Shown: in pieces, positions 1 to 7,723 of the stretch
Position numbering within the stretch: the first letter of the stretch is position 1
Layout: each line of letters begins with the position of its first letter
From: Roseiarcus sp963787135
GTDB lineage: Bacteria > Pseudomonadota > Alphaproteobacteria > Rhizobiales > Beijerinckiaceae
Assembly: GCA_963787135.1 (NCBI GenBank)
Contig: CAWBBW010000007.1
Coordinates: 300,946 to 364,945 of the forward strand
Length of the DNA stretch: 64,000 nucleotides
Reading direction: 5' to 3'
Made by a program: the position numbers and the translations under genes
Notes under the pieces: model-generated
The model's database searches: none
Told to the model about the DNA's origin: nothing
Seen by the model: the letters and a program-made list of their open reading frames with translations, nothing else

Positions 1-399
1 CATTGGCATATCTGGAGCGCATATCGGAATGGCCGGCTAAAATTCCGGAGGGCAACCGAGAGAAACCGGCCGTGCAATTAAAACCCACCCGCATGGTGCT
101 GATCGCCGGCGCAGAGGCGCTAGCCGGCTCAGCGCGCGCAGGCGGGTTCGGGGGCGCCATCGGAATAGAGCGAATCATCACGTTTTACTTCGCGATGTCC
201 GCCGATCGCGACTGGCTCGTTGAAATCCTGATGGAAATCTCGACACGGATATCACACTTGCTCTGTCGTCCAGCTACGAGATACTGGCCTAGCAGCCGTT
301 AACAAGGGTAAAGCCAACTGATACCAAGTAATTACGACTGCCGCAAAGTAAATGCTGACATGGCCTTTACTGTGTAAGCTTTGGATTAAAAAAAGACTC
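1..399. other. No supported gene
   Basis: A short open frame runs from about 3 to 302 on the plus strand, but its translation shows no motif, signal peptide or family likeness, and no ribosome binding site precedes it. The stretch 300-399 becomes AT-rich before the promoter-like box of the precursor gene. I see nothing else. Confidence 0.4.
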
Positions 400-428
400 T
401 TGACTTACCGAGAGTTTTGGAGTAATCG
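400..428 (+). promoter_or_regulatory. Promoter-like box, precursor copy 1
   Basis: A TTGACT -35-like hexamer (400-405) is followed by a 17-nt spacer and a weak -10-like TAATCG (423-428). The same block, TTGACTTACCGAGAGTT and onward, recurs at 1914-1942 before the second precursor copy with the same spacing. That conservation is the main support. The -10 match is poor, so a regulator-dependent or alternative-sigma promoter is also possible. Confidence 0.45.
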
Positions 429-563
429 ATAAGAGGCTGGAGCGGCGTTCGGCAGCGGGACGCGTATCATTTGTTTTTGATTTTTTTCGGGCGCGGCCGG
501 TGCGGCAGCGTCCTGGTGAACAAAGTAATTCCTACTGAAAACGCCCCCAGCTTAAAGCAACGT

Positions 564-611
564 CAGCGCAGCTTTGATTGAATGCGCTGCCTGAACGCCG
601 TCATCACGGCG
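564..611 (+). promoter_or_regulatory. 5' leader with two hairpins, copy 1
   Basis: Two inverted repeats lie in the presumed leader of the precursor. Hairpin A pairs CAGCGCA (564-570) with TGCGCTG (583-589) around a 12-nt loop. Hairpin B pairs CGCCGT (596-601) with ACGGCG (606-611). A strong GGGGAGG ribosome binding site follows at 620-626, six bases before the ATG. Both hairpins recur in the leader of copy 2, and hairpin B has a different stem sequence there but still pairs, which hints at selection on RNA structure. Confidence 0.45.
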
Positions 612-632
612 GAATTTTAGGGGAGGTAGGCC

Positions 633-1730
633 ATGGCACGTGCGCCAAACACGCCGGATAACGGCGAAAATTTCGTTCACCACATCGTCGCCGATCCAAA
701 AAACGTTCCCGACGTGATGATGCTTTATGGCTATCCCGGCGCTTCGTCCGAGGAAGGTCATGAACGCCTCTATTTATCTGCTGATCTGAGCCGATATGTG
801 GAGGTGCCGAGGACCGCCATCCTGCATCGCGAACACGCGAGCAAGGAACAGGACCCGCACGGCGGCGTCACCCTCTGGGTGAAGAAGGACGCGGCGCTCA
901 TCAACAAGATGGCGCCGGCGCAGCAGGCAGCCCAGCAAGCGCTCGCCTATTATTTCGCCGGAGCCCTTCAGGGTGGCGCGGCCGGCGCGCAGGCAATGGG
1001 CCCTGGCGGACCCCCGCAAACCATCGTCGAGGCCGCCTGTCCCGCCTCAATAGCATGTACCGCGGAGTGTACGCATGTGGGGCCATGCCTCACCCATATC
1101 GTGACTTGCGCCGCAACCTGCCACGCGACGTGCGCCGCGACCTGCGCGGCAACGTGCCACGTGACCTGCCATGCCACTTGCGTCCCGCACGCGTGCACGC
1201 TGGCGACTTGCGGTGTGACCTGCATCGCAACCTGCCATGTGACCTGCGCGGCGACCTGCGTCGCAACGTGTCACGCGACGTGCGCGGCAACTTGCGTGGC
1301 GACATGTCACGCGACGTGCCACGCCACATGCATCCCTGTGTGCACGCACGCAACGCCCTGCGTGCGGCCGACGTTGAACCAGCCGGATTGTCCATTCCCG
1401 TCGGAAATCTGCACTCACGTCGCGCCGTGCACGCAGTTGCCGAACTGCCGGCTTCCGGAGGCAGCTCCCGCGGGCATGGGCGCGGCGGGGCAAGTCGGTT
1501 GCGCGAATTTCACCAGGGCCGCAAGCGTTCAGATCGCTTGTTCGGCCGCCTGCCCGACGCGTTACTACACCTGCTATGATTGCGGGCAGACGCGTCTGCC
1601 GATCGCTTGCTCGGAGGTTTGCCCGAGTTGCTTCAACACCTGCAATTACGAGTGCATCACGCATGCCGGCGGCCCGTGCATCGTGTCGGTAGTTGTCTGC
1701 CCGGGGCAGAGCCCCGCGTGCCCGTATTAG
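633..1730 (+). CDS. Giant Cys/Thr-repeat lanthipeptide-type precursor
   Basis: Predicted substrate of the kinase, HopA1-type and LanC-type genes downstream. The 365 residues split into a leader-like part (1-130) with no Cys and a Cys-rich part (136-363) with 42 cysteines counted by hand. Residues 157-233 are built from four-residue units of the form x-(A/V)-T-C: 18 such Thr-Cys units, interrupted once around 184-190. After a Pro-rich spacer a second Cys module (290-363) has C-x3-C and C-x2-C spacings. There is no signal peptide. The ATG follows a strong GGGGAGG at six bases. Thr next to Cys at this density is what methyl-lanthionine formation would use, but no modification can be read from DNA. 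Alternatives are a metal-binding or disulphide-rich structural protein. Family length is atypical: known class V precursors are well under 150 residues. Confidence 0.7.
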   Translation: MARAPNTPDNGENFVHHIVADPKNVPDVMMLYGYPGASSEEGHERLYLSADLSRYVEVPRTAILHREHASKEQDPHGGVTLWVKKDAALINKMAPAQQAAQQALAYYFAGALQGGAAGAQAMGPGGPPQTIVEAACPASIACTAECTHVGPCLTHIVTCAATCHATCAATCAATCHVTCHATCVPHACTLATCGVTCIATCHVTCAATCVATCHATCAATCVATCHATCHATCIPVCTHATPCVRPTLNQPDCPFPSEICTHVAPCTQLPNCRLPEAAPAGMGAAGQVGCANFTRAASVQIACSAACPTRYYTCYDCGQTRLPIACSEVCPSCFNTCNYECITHAGGPCIVSVVVCPGQSPACPY

Positions 1731-1742
1731 ACTCTCGGCGGA

Positions 1743-1767
1743 TCGCGGCGCCCTCAAGGCGCCGCGA
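1743..1767 (+). terminator. Perfect stem after precursor copy 1
   Basis: A perfect 10-bp stem (1743-1752 with 1758-1767) with a 5-nt loop starts 12 bases after the stop codon. It lacks a T-run, so it may be a weak terminator, an attenuator or an RNA-stabilising hairpin that sets precursor-to-enzyme ratio. A related stem with the same GCGGCGC core follows copy 2. Confidence 0.5.
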
Positions 1768-1913
1768 CCTCGTCGAGCGGCGCGGCGGAAAAGGATACTG
1801 CGGCCGCCTGAGTAACCAGAAGTAAGACAAGGCTGCGGGCAAGCAACTGTCGTCAGCCTAGAGTATATAATGTAAGACCTGTTACCACGTAACTCCAGGT
1901 TCAAAAAACACTA

Positions 1914-1942
1914 TTGACTTACCGAGAGTTATGGAGTATCGC
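1914..1942 (+). promoter_or_regulatory. Promoter-like box, precursor copy 2
   Basis: Same TTGACT box as before copy 1, a 17-nt spacer that differs by one base, and TATCGC at the -10 position. It shows that the duplication that made the second precursor included its promoter and leader. Confidence 0.45.
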
Positions 1943-2070
1943 CTCAATATGGATATTCCGTCACGGCAGGACACGTAGCGATTATTTTTGGTTTTTGCTT
2001 CTGATCGGGCGGCGTCCGGGTCAGCAATTTTATTCCTACTGAGAACGGCTCCCGATCCAAAGAGCAATGT

Positions 2071-2120
2071 CAGCGCAGCTTTGATTGAATGCGCTGCGCA
2101 AACGCCCGTCTTCGCGACGG
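2071..2120 (+). promoter_or_regulatory. 5' leader with two hairpins, copy 2
   Basis: Hairpin A (2071-2077 with 2090-2096) is identical to that of copy 1. Hairpin B pairs CCGTC (2106-2110) with GACGG (2116-2120) and differs in sequence from copy 1 while keeping a stem at the same place. The GGGGAGG ribosome binding site and the ATG at 2141 are retained. Confidence 0.4.
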
Positions 2121-2140
2121 AATTTCAGGGGAGGTAGGCC

Positions 2141-3008
2141 ATGGCTCGTGCGCCAAACGCAGCAGAAAACGGCGGCGAAAATTTCGTTCACCATATCGTC
2201 GCCGATCCGAAAAACGTGATGGTTAGGTATGGGTCTGAGGAGGATGAGCGTTATTGGTGTGACTAGCCGGTAGTGGAGGTGCCAGGAGGATTGATCGGGA
2301 GCACGCGAGCAAGGAACAGGATCCGCACGGGGGTATGTGGGTGAGAAGGACGCGGCGCTATCACAGGTGCGCGGCGCAGCAAGCGGCGCAGCGCTCGCCT
2401 ACTATTCGCGGAGCGCAAGGCGGGCCGGGCAGCGCGGCGATGCTGGGGGACAACTACTCCGGCCGCTGCTCGCGCGCCGGAGGCACGAACCAGTGGCGTG
2501 GGGACGCGGCGATGGAAGGAGATGCCATGCGACCTGCGTGCCCTGCGTGAGGACGGAACTCTGCACCGAGGTCTTGCCGCAGTGCACGCATTTGGGGCAC
2601 TGCCCGCTGCCTCAAGGGGCGCAGGCCGGGATGGGGGCGGACGCGCAATACGGCTGCGGATATGGCACGATACACGGAAGCGCTCAGGTTATTGCATGCT
2701 CGGTCGCCTGTCCGTCGGTCCACACCTGCAATGTCGTCGTGTGCTGGCAAACGCGTCTGGCGATCGCTTGCTCCGAGCTCTGCCCGACGCACCTGACCTG
2801 CAATTACGACTGTTACATAACGCGCAATCCGGCCGTCTGCCCCATCGCGTCGGCGATAGGGTGCCCGCCGCAGAGCCTCGGATGCCCGCAGCAGAGTCTC
2901 GGTTGCGGTGGACAGGGCCCTGCTCCGTTCGCGGGAGCGGGTTCGTTTTTCGGGAACCACTCATGTCCCGGAGTTTGCCGTCCTATGACGGTGGAGTGTT
3001 TGCAGTAG
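2141..3008 (+). pseudogene. Decayed second precursor copy
   Basis: The first 30 codons closely match copy 1 (MARAPN..., ENFVHHIVADPKNV), then small deletions shift the frame and a TAG stops it at about 42 codons. Leader scraps (EVP, ASKEQDPHGG) continue out of frame. From about 2525 the frame ending at 3008 is again precursor-like, with HATC once, then a Cys module aligned to residues 260-363 of copy 1 (QAGMGA, IACSxACP, QTRLxIACSExCP, TCNYxC). Copy 2 keeps only one of the 18 Thr-Cys tetrads, so the repeat array was lost here or expanded in copy 1. It could still yield a peptide if translated from an internal start, but I see no good one. Confidence 0.7.
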
Positions 3009-3024
3009 ACGAACGACCCGCCCA

Positions 3025-3053
3025 ATCGCGGCGCTCCGCCGGAGCGCCGCGAT
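3025..3053 (+). terminator. Perfect stem after precursor copy 2
   Basis: A perfect 13-bp stem (3025-3037 with 3041-3053) with a 3-nt loop starts 17 bases after the copy-2 stop. No T-run follows. Position and core sequence match the stem after copy 1, so it belonged to the duplicated unit. Confidence 0.5.
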
Positions 3054-3181
3054 AACGTTGGACGATGGCTCTGGGCATCCCGAACACGCGCGGTGCGCTG
3101 CTCTCATCGCACGGCCTTGCCTGGGCCTCCCCGATGACCATAAATGGCTACAGTCCCTGAAGCGGGCGCCAAGCGGCGGGA

Positions 3182-4276
3182 GTGAAAGACGCCATGCACC
3201 TCACCGCCGCCAATCTGCCGTACTTTCTCATGGATCGAACCCTGCTCGGCGCCGACGAGCTGGCTTCGGGCCGCGTCTCCGTCCTCGACGCCAGCCGGCG
3301 CAACCGCAATTTCAAGGTAATGCGCCAGGGCGCGACCGGTCTCTTCGTCAAGCAGATGCGCGACATGCAGACCGACGCCATGCTCACCCTGAAGCGGGAG
3401 GCTGCCTGCTATGAGATCGCGCGCGACACTCCTGAAGTCGCCCGCATCATGCCGCGCCTCATTCGCTACGATGAAAATCGACACACGATTGTGCTCGAGC
3501 TCCTGCCCGACGCCGAGAGCCTCCTCGCTTACCATGGCCGCCACAAAGGCTTTCCGGTCGAGATCGGACGAATGTTGGGCGAAGGGATCGGCCTCTATCA
3601 CGCCAAGGCCGGCGCGCTCGTCGAGAACGAGAAACTGAAACCGCTGCTGCTGCGGCAGACGCCGGTGATCCTCACGCTGGGCCGCGGCGGCCACGACATC
3701 CTCAGCCGCTTCGGCCGTATCGGGCCGACGGTTTCGGCGGTGCTCCAGCAGCACAAGGACTTTGAAGGCCTGCTCGACGCGCTCGGCGCGGAGTGGCGAT
3801 TCGACAGCCTGATCCACGGCGACATGAAATGGGACAACGTGCTCGTTTTTCCGGGCGAGAACGGGCTCGACTTTCGCATTGCTGATTGGGAAATGGCGGA
3901 CTTCGGCGACGCCGCCTGGGATGTGGGCGCGGTCCTGCAGAGCTTTCTCTCGACGTGGATCATGTCCATGCCGATCGCGAGCGGCCTGGCTCCGGAAGCC
4001 TATATCGGGATGGCGGCTCAGCCGCTCGAGGCGATGCGGCCGGTGCTCAAGGCCTTCTGGGAGGCATATGCGAAAACGCGTGGCTTCAACGACGAGCAGG
4101 GGCGGCGCGAACTTGCGCGCTGCATGCGCTTCGGCGCGGCTCGGTTGACCTGGTCGGCGATCGAGCAGCGCTTGTACGTTTCCCAGCTCGACCCGGCGGC
4201 GACCGCGCTTCTGCAGGTCAGCCTCAACATCCTCAAAGATCCGCCGCGCGCGGTGCGGGATTTTGTCGATGTCTAA
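3182..4276 (+). CDS. APH-type kinase (class V LanK-like)
   Basis: Small-molecule or peptide kinase of the aminoglycoside phosphotransferase superfamily. In class V lanthipeptides a separate kinase of this fold phosphorylates Ser/Thr of the precursor before a HopA1-family lyase eliminates phosphate; this is the role inferred here. Seen: a candidate ATP lysine in LFVKQ (Lys57), the catalytic loop HGDMKWDN (212-219) and the metal-binding IADWE (233-237), all intact. The 364 residues are normal for the family. A GTG at 3182 directly follows GGGAG; an ATG at 3194 is an alternative start. The gene overlaps the next by 8 bases, so the two are coupled. Ordinary antibiotic or choline kinases share these motifs; the neighbours decide the call. 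Confidence 0.75.
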   Translation: MKDAMHLTAANLPYFLMDRTLLGADELASGRVSVLDASRRNRNFKVMRQGATGLFVKQMRDMQTDAMLTLKREAACYEIARDTPEVARIMPRLIRYDENRHTIVLELLPDAESLLAYHGRHKGFPVEIGRMLGEGIGLYHAKAGALVENEKLKPLLLRQTPVILTLGRGGHDILSRFGRIGPTVSAVLQQHKDFEGLLDALGAEWRFDSLIHGDMKWDNVLVFPGENGLDFRIADWEMADFGDAAWDVGAVLQSFLSTWIMSMPIASGLAPEAYIGMAAQPLEAMRPVLKAFWEAYAKTRGFNDEQGRRELARCMRFGAARLTWSAIEQRLYVSQLDPAATALLQVSLNILKDPPRAVRDFVDV

Positions 4277-5375
4277 GCGGCCCCGCGCTTCCACGTCTAA
4301 ACGTCCCCGCGCGTCAGTGTCGAAGCGCCCTCGCGCGCCAGTATCCAAACGGCCGGGCGCGAGCGTAGTCGACGCGCAGAATCGGCTCGTCGCGGCGCTC
4401 GACAAGATCGAGATCCGATCGCCGGTCGAATTCGCCTTCGCCGGTGAGAAGCCGGTCGACGCGAGGACTCAGCAGCAGCCGTCCTCCTGGGGCGGACCGC
4501 CAGCGTCGGGCGAAGACATGCTGGCGAGGGGTATCCAGGCGACCCTCTATGACCGTTGCTATGCCGAGCGGCACGGCGCTGACGGCGCGGCGACGGATGC
4601 CGCGTTCTCAGCGCGGCTCAGAGCCGCCAACACCGGGCGCGAACGCTGGGACCGTGGCTGGATCATTCATCAGTTTGGGCCCAACGGCCAGGCGTTCGTC
4701 CGCAAGGGCGACCGCGAACGCGCGGCCATGCCGGGAGCTTTCATTTTCGACGGCCCGCCCGGCATGGCGCCGCAGATCGGATCGCAAATCAGCCTTCGTG
4801 CTTCCTGCGAGACGCTCGAGGCGCAGCCGGGCTATTACTTCGCCTTTGGCGAGACGCTCGACGAGCTCGCCGACCAGCTGAGCCTAACGCGCCTCTATTT
4901 CCACTGCGCCGCCGAGAACGCCGCTTCGCTTGTTGGCGAACTGACCTCCGCGTTCAATCGCTTTCAGACGCCATTCCAGATGAAGACGCCGGCTGCGCCG
5001 GCGCTCTATGGGCGAACAGACGCCGCAGTTCTCTATGTCGGCCAACGCTACTTCCCCATCGTGGCGCGGATCGTCGAGCAAGTTCGCAACAAAATTACGC
5101 TCGAATCCGCCACGCCGCTCTTCACCAAGACCCTCTGGCCAGGGATCGGCGCGGCAGTCGAACCTGGCTCCGGCGAAAGCTTCGGCTCGCATCGGTGCCG
5201 CCTGACCGCCGAGGGGATTGTGGACGCCTGGCGCGAAGGCGAACAAAAGACCCAGGCCCGCCTTGTGGCGATCGCGAAGCGCTTTCTCGGCGCGGGGCTC
5301 GACCTTACGCGCCCATGGCTCGGCCCGACAGGGTTCGATCCGTTTGAACGCCCCCAATCCGCGAGGCTCCCGTGA
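4269..5375 (+). CDS. HopA1-family protein (class V LanY-like lyase)
   Basis: The C-terminal two thirds match the T3SS-effector HopA1 family: RLYFHC (208-213), then LTSAFNRFQTPFQMKTP (225-241) and YGRTDAAVLYV (247-257). In class V lanthipeptide pathways a protein of this family acts as the phospho-Ser/Thr lyase; that role is inferred from the flanking kinase and LanC genes. There is no type III secretion gene nearby, so an effector role is unlikely. The N-terminus is odd: residues 2-33 are four copies of an 8-residue SKRPRAS(T/V) unit, highly basic, perhaps for binding a leader or RNA. The ATG at 4269 lies inside the kinase stop region (8-base overlap) and the stop overlaps the LanC GTG by 4 bases. 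Length is 368 residues. Confidence 0.75.
   Translation: MSKRPRASTSKRPRASVSKRPRAPVSKRPGASVVDAQNRLVAALDKIEIRSPVEFAFAGEKPVDARTQQQPSSWGGPPASGEDMLARGIQATLYDRCYAERHGADGAATDAAFSARLRAANTGRERWDRGWIIHQFGPNGQAFVRKGDRERAAMPGAFIFDGPPGMAPQIGSQISLRASCETLEAQPGYYFAFGETLDELADQLSLTRLYFHCAAENAASLVGELTSAFNRFQTPFQMKTPAAPALYGRTDAAVLYVGQRYFPIVARIVEQVRNKITLESATPLFTKTLWPGIGAAVEPGSGESFGSHRCRLTAEGIVDAWREGEQKTQARLVAIAKRFLGAGLDLTRPWLGPTGFDPFERPQSARLP
4272..4367 (+). repeat. Four 24-bp units encoding SKRPRAS(T/V)
   Basis: Four in-frame 24-bp units encode residues 2-33 of the HopA1-type protein: SKRPRAST, SKRPRASV, SKRPRAPV and SKRPGASV. They differ by silent and single-residue changes. The unit adds a strong positive charge and looks like recent slippage expansion. 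Confidence 0.8.
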
Positions 5376-6691
5376 CCGCTGAACGCGAGCGCTTTCTCAA
5401 TGCGGCGGCTGCGATCGGCCGCCGGCTTTGCCGCGATGCGGTGTGGCACGAGGGCCGTTGCGGCTGGCTTGGCTGGGCCATGGAGCCGCATGGCGGGCAA
5501 TGGGTCAGCGTCTATCGCGCCATGGGCGGGCTCGTCTATGACGGCACGGCCGGGATTGGCCTCTTTCTGGCGCGTGCCGCCCGCCTGACCGGCGATCCCA
5601 TCATCGCTGCGACCGCGGAAGGCGCTTTGGCGCAGTCGCTCACCGCCGTCGAGGACCTCACGCAGACCGGCGAATATGGATATTATTCCGGGCTCTCGGG
5701 CGTCGCGCAGTGCTGCATCGTGGCCGGTTGGGCGCTGGGCCGCGAGGATATTGTCGCGCGTGGCCGCAAGGCGATGATGGCTTGCGCCAGGCTCCCGCCC
5801 AAACCGCAACGGCTCGACATCGTCAACGGCAGCGCAGGGGCAATTCCCACGCTTCTCGAAGCCGCCGAACGCTTCGGCGAGGCCGAGTTCGCTGACGCCG
5901 CCGTCCGCCACGGGGCTCATCTCGTCGCGTCGGCGACGCGCAGCGACAAGGGCTGGTCGTGGGACACGCTCGCCATGCCGGATCAGCCGCATCTCCTGGG
6001 CTTCGCCCACGGAGCGTCGGGGATTGCCTACGCGCTGGCGCTGCTGGGCGCTTCGACGGGCCGGAGCGACTTTGTCGACGCTGCGCGCGAGGGGATCCGT
6101 TACGAACGCGCCTATTTTCGCGAGACCGAGGGCAATTGGCCGGACTTGCGCAGCTTCGTGCAAGCGGGACCGACCGGCGAAGCGCCGTGCATGATCGCCT
6201 GGTGCCACGGCGCTCCCGGGGTCGGGTTCGCGCGCCTGATCCTCCATCAGCTCATGCCCGATGACCCGTCCATCCTGTTCGAGGCAGAGACGGCTTTGCG
6301 CACGACAGCCGCGACCCTAGGTCAGGTCTCGCCGGGAACCGGCAATTTCTCGCTCTGCCATGGCGATGGCGGAAACGCCGACCTGCTGCTCCTGGGAGCC
6401 GACCTCCTCCGGAGGCCAGAACTCAGGAAGGAAGCCGAATCTGCTGCGATCCGCGCGCTCGATCGCTTCGAAGACACGCGCTCGCCATGGCCCTGCGGCG
6501 TGCCGAGCGCAGGGGAATCGCCCAACCTTATGCTGGGCCTGGCGGGGATAGGCTATTTCTTCCTTCGCCTGCACGATTCCGCAGGGATTCCGACCGTTTT
6601 GCTTCCCTTGGCCGCCGTCAGGAAGTCCGCGAAATCGCGTGGAAGAGCTGCCGCGCTTGAGGGCGATTCGATCGCTCCCTCAAAGATTTAG
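5372..6691 (+). CDS. LanC-type lanthionine cyclase
   Basis: Zinc enzyme of the LanC fold that adds Cys thiols to dehydrated Ser/Thr to form (methyl)lanthionine rings. Seen: GxxG helix-pair motifs typical of the alpha/alpha barrel (YDGTAGIGLF 56-65, YYSGLSGVAQ 104-113, FAHGASGIAY 211-220, GLAGIGYF 389-396) and all three zinc ligands, Cys278 in AWCHG and Cys329-His330 in SLCHG. The 439 residues fit a standalone LanC. The GTG start overlaps the TGA of the HopA1-type gene by 4 bases. Actinobacterial class V clusters described so far use a cyclase unrelated to LanC, so this pairing is uncommon. It is the last gene of the unit; the next gene runs the other way. Confidence 0.85.
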   Translation: MTAERERFLNAAAAIGRRLCRDAVWHEGRCGWLGWAMEPHGGQWVSVYRAMGGLVYDGTAGIGLFLARAARLTGDPIIAATAEGALAQSLTAVEDLTQTGEYGYYSGLSGVAQCCIVAGWALGREDIVARGRKAMMACARLPPKPQRLDIVNGSAGAIPTLLEAAERFGEAEFADAAVRHGAHLVASATRSDKGWSWDTLAMPDQPHLLGFAHGASGIAYALALLGASTGRSDFVDAAREGIRYERAYFRETEGNWPDLRSFVQAGPTGEAPCMIAWCHGAPGVGFARLILHQLMPDDPSILFEAETALRTTAATLGQVSPGTGNFSLCHGDGGNADLLLLGADLLRRPELRKEAESAAIRALDRFEDTRSPWPCGVPSAGESPNLMLGLAGIGYFFLRLHDSAGIPTVLLPLAAVRKSAKSRGRAAALEGDSIAPSKI

Positions 6692-6716
6692 CATGATATT
6701 TCTGTGTGAGAATTAC

Positions 6717-7601
6717 TCAATCCGGTTGAACCAACTCGCGCCCTTCCCCGGCCGCCGCCAGTGCGTCTAGCCCCTCGCGGTAGGTCGGATAGGCCGGCTT
6801 GAAGCCGAGCAGCGCCTTGGCCTTGGCGGCCGAGACCCGCTTCTCGTCCATGAAGAAGCTCGCCGCCATCGGCGAGAGCCTCGCCTCGTCGAAGGGTTCC
6901 TCCGGCGGCGGCTCGACCCCGAGCAGCGCTGCCGCATAGGCGATCACGTCCTGGGGCGGCGCCGGCTCGTCGTCGGCGACGTTCCAGATCTGGCCGTCGA
7001 GCCCGCGCATGAGCGCGAGTAGCGTCACCTCGGCGATGTCGTCGACATGGGCGCGGTTCGAGACATGGCCGGGCTTGACGATCCGGCGCGCGTCGCCCTC
7101 CCGCAGCCTCACGAGAGCGTTGCGGCCGGGGCCGTAGATGCCGGGAAGGCGGAGGATGTCGACCGCCGCCCCGCGCGCCCTGCCCGCCTCGATCCAGCGC
7201 GCCTCGTCCGCGAGCCGCGCGAGACCCCGGTCCGAACGCGTCAGCGTCGCGCTCGTCTCGTCGATCCATTGGCCGCCGTGGTCCCCATAAACCCCGATGG
7301 TCGAATAATAGAGGATGCGGCGGAGCGCCGGCGCAGCCGCGATCGCCGAGGCGAAGAGCTGGGTCGGCGCGCCGCCCCCTGCCCGGGGCGGGATCGAGAC
7401 GACGATCGCCTCCGCCCGCTGAATCGCCTGTTCGAGCGCCGGCTCCCATCTGGCGCCGTCGAAGACATAAGCCTCGACCCCGGCGGCTCGAAGCGCAGCG
7501 ACGCGCTCGTCCGACCGCGCCGTGCCGCTCGCCTCTATTCCAGGCGTCCGCCGGATGAGCGCCTCGGCGCAATATCCGATCCCGAAGAAGAAGACTCTCA
7601 C
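6717..7601 (-). CDS. Atypical SDR-family epimerase/oxidoreductase
   Basis: NAD(P)-dependent short-chain dehydrogenase/reductase-like protein of 294 residues, probably acting on a nucleotide sugar or similar compound in the cytoplasm. The N-terminal MRVFFFGIGYCAEAL is an unusual glycine-rich cofactor motif (GxGYxxxxL) of the YeeZ-like atypical SDRs. STIGVYGD (about residues 99-106) stands where the catalytic Ser and the YxxxK Tyr region lie, and LRLPGIYGPGR with NRAHVDDIA are common to this group. It is convergent with the LanC gene (25 bases between the two stops), so it is not part of that operon. Substrate unknown. Confidence 0.7.
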   Translation of the reverse strand: MRVFFFGIGYCAEALIRRTPGIEASGTARSDERVAALRAAGVEAYVFDGARWEPALEQAIQRAEAIVVSIPPRAGGGAPTQLFASAIAAAPALRRILYYSTIGVYGDHGGQWIDETSATLTRSDRGLARLADEARWIEAGRARGAAVDILRLPGIYGPGRNALVRLREGDARRIVKPGHVSNRAHVDDIAEVTLLALMRGLDGQIWNVADDEPAPPQDVIAYAAALLGVEPPPEEPFDEARLSPMAASFFMDEKRVSAAKAKALLGFKPAYPTYREGLDALAAAGEGRELVQPD

Positions 7602-7723
7602 GTCCGCATTGTGATTCGCCGAAGGCCCGAAGGCAAATCCTTATCGCAAGGCCTGAACGCAAATCCTTGTCGCAAGCGCGCCCGAACGGCGCGCTATTAC
7701 ATTTCACACAGCCGATCCGTCAT

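Noticed and set aside
3..302. 99-codon frame at the window start
   Set aside because: No motif, weak start context, no neighbour that gives it meaning.
633..1730. Metallothionein or zinc-finger protein
   Set aside because: Cys spacing could bind metal, but the neighbouring modification enzymes, the leader-like N-terminus and the Thr before each Cys favour a modified peptide. Kept as an alternative in the annotation, not as the call.
1047..1904. 285-codon minus-strand frame opposite the precursor
   Set aside because: It is Arg/Ala-rich and follows from the repeated codons of the sense strand; no ribosome binding site or family match.
3104..4405. 433-codon minus-strand frame over the kinase gene
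   Set aside because: Antisense shadow of a GC-rich gene with intact kinase motifs on the plus strand.
4269..5375. Type III secretion effector
   Set aside because: HopA1 similarity alone suggests it, but no secretion or chaperone gene is near, and the gene is coupled to a kinase and a LanC cyclase.
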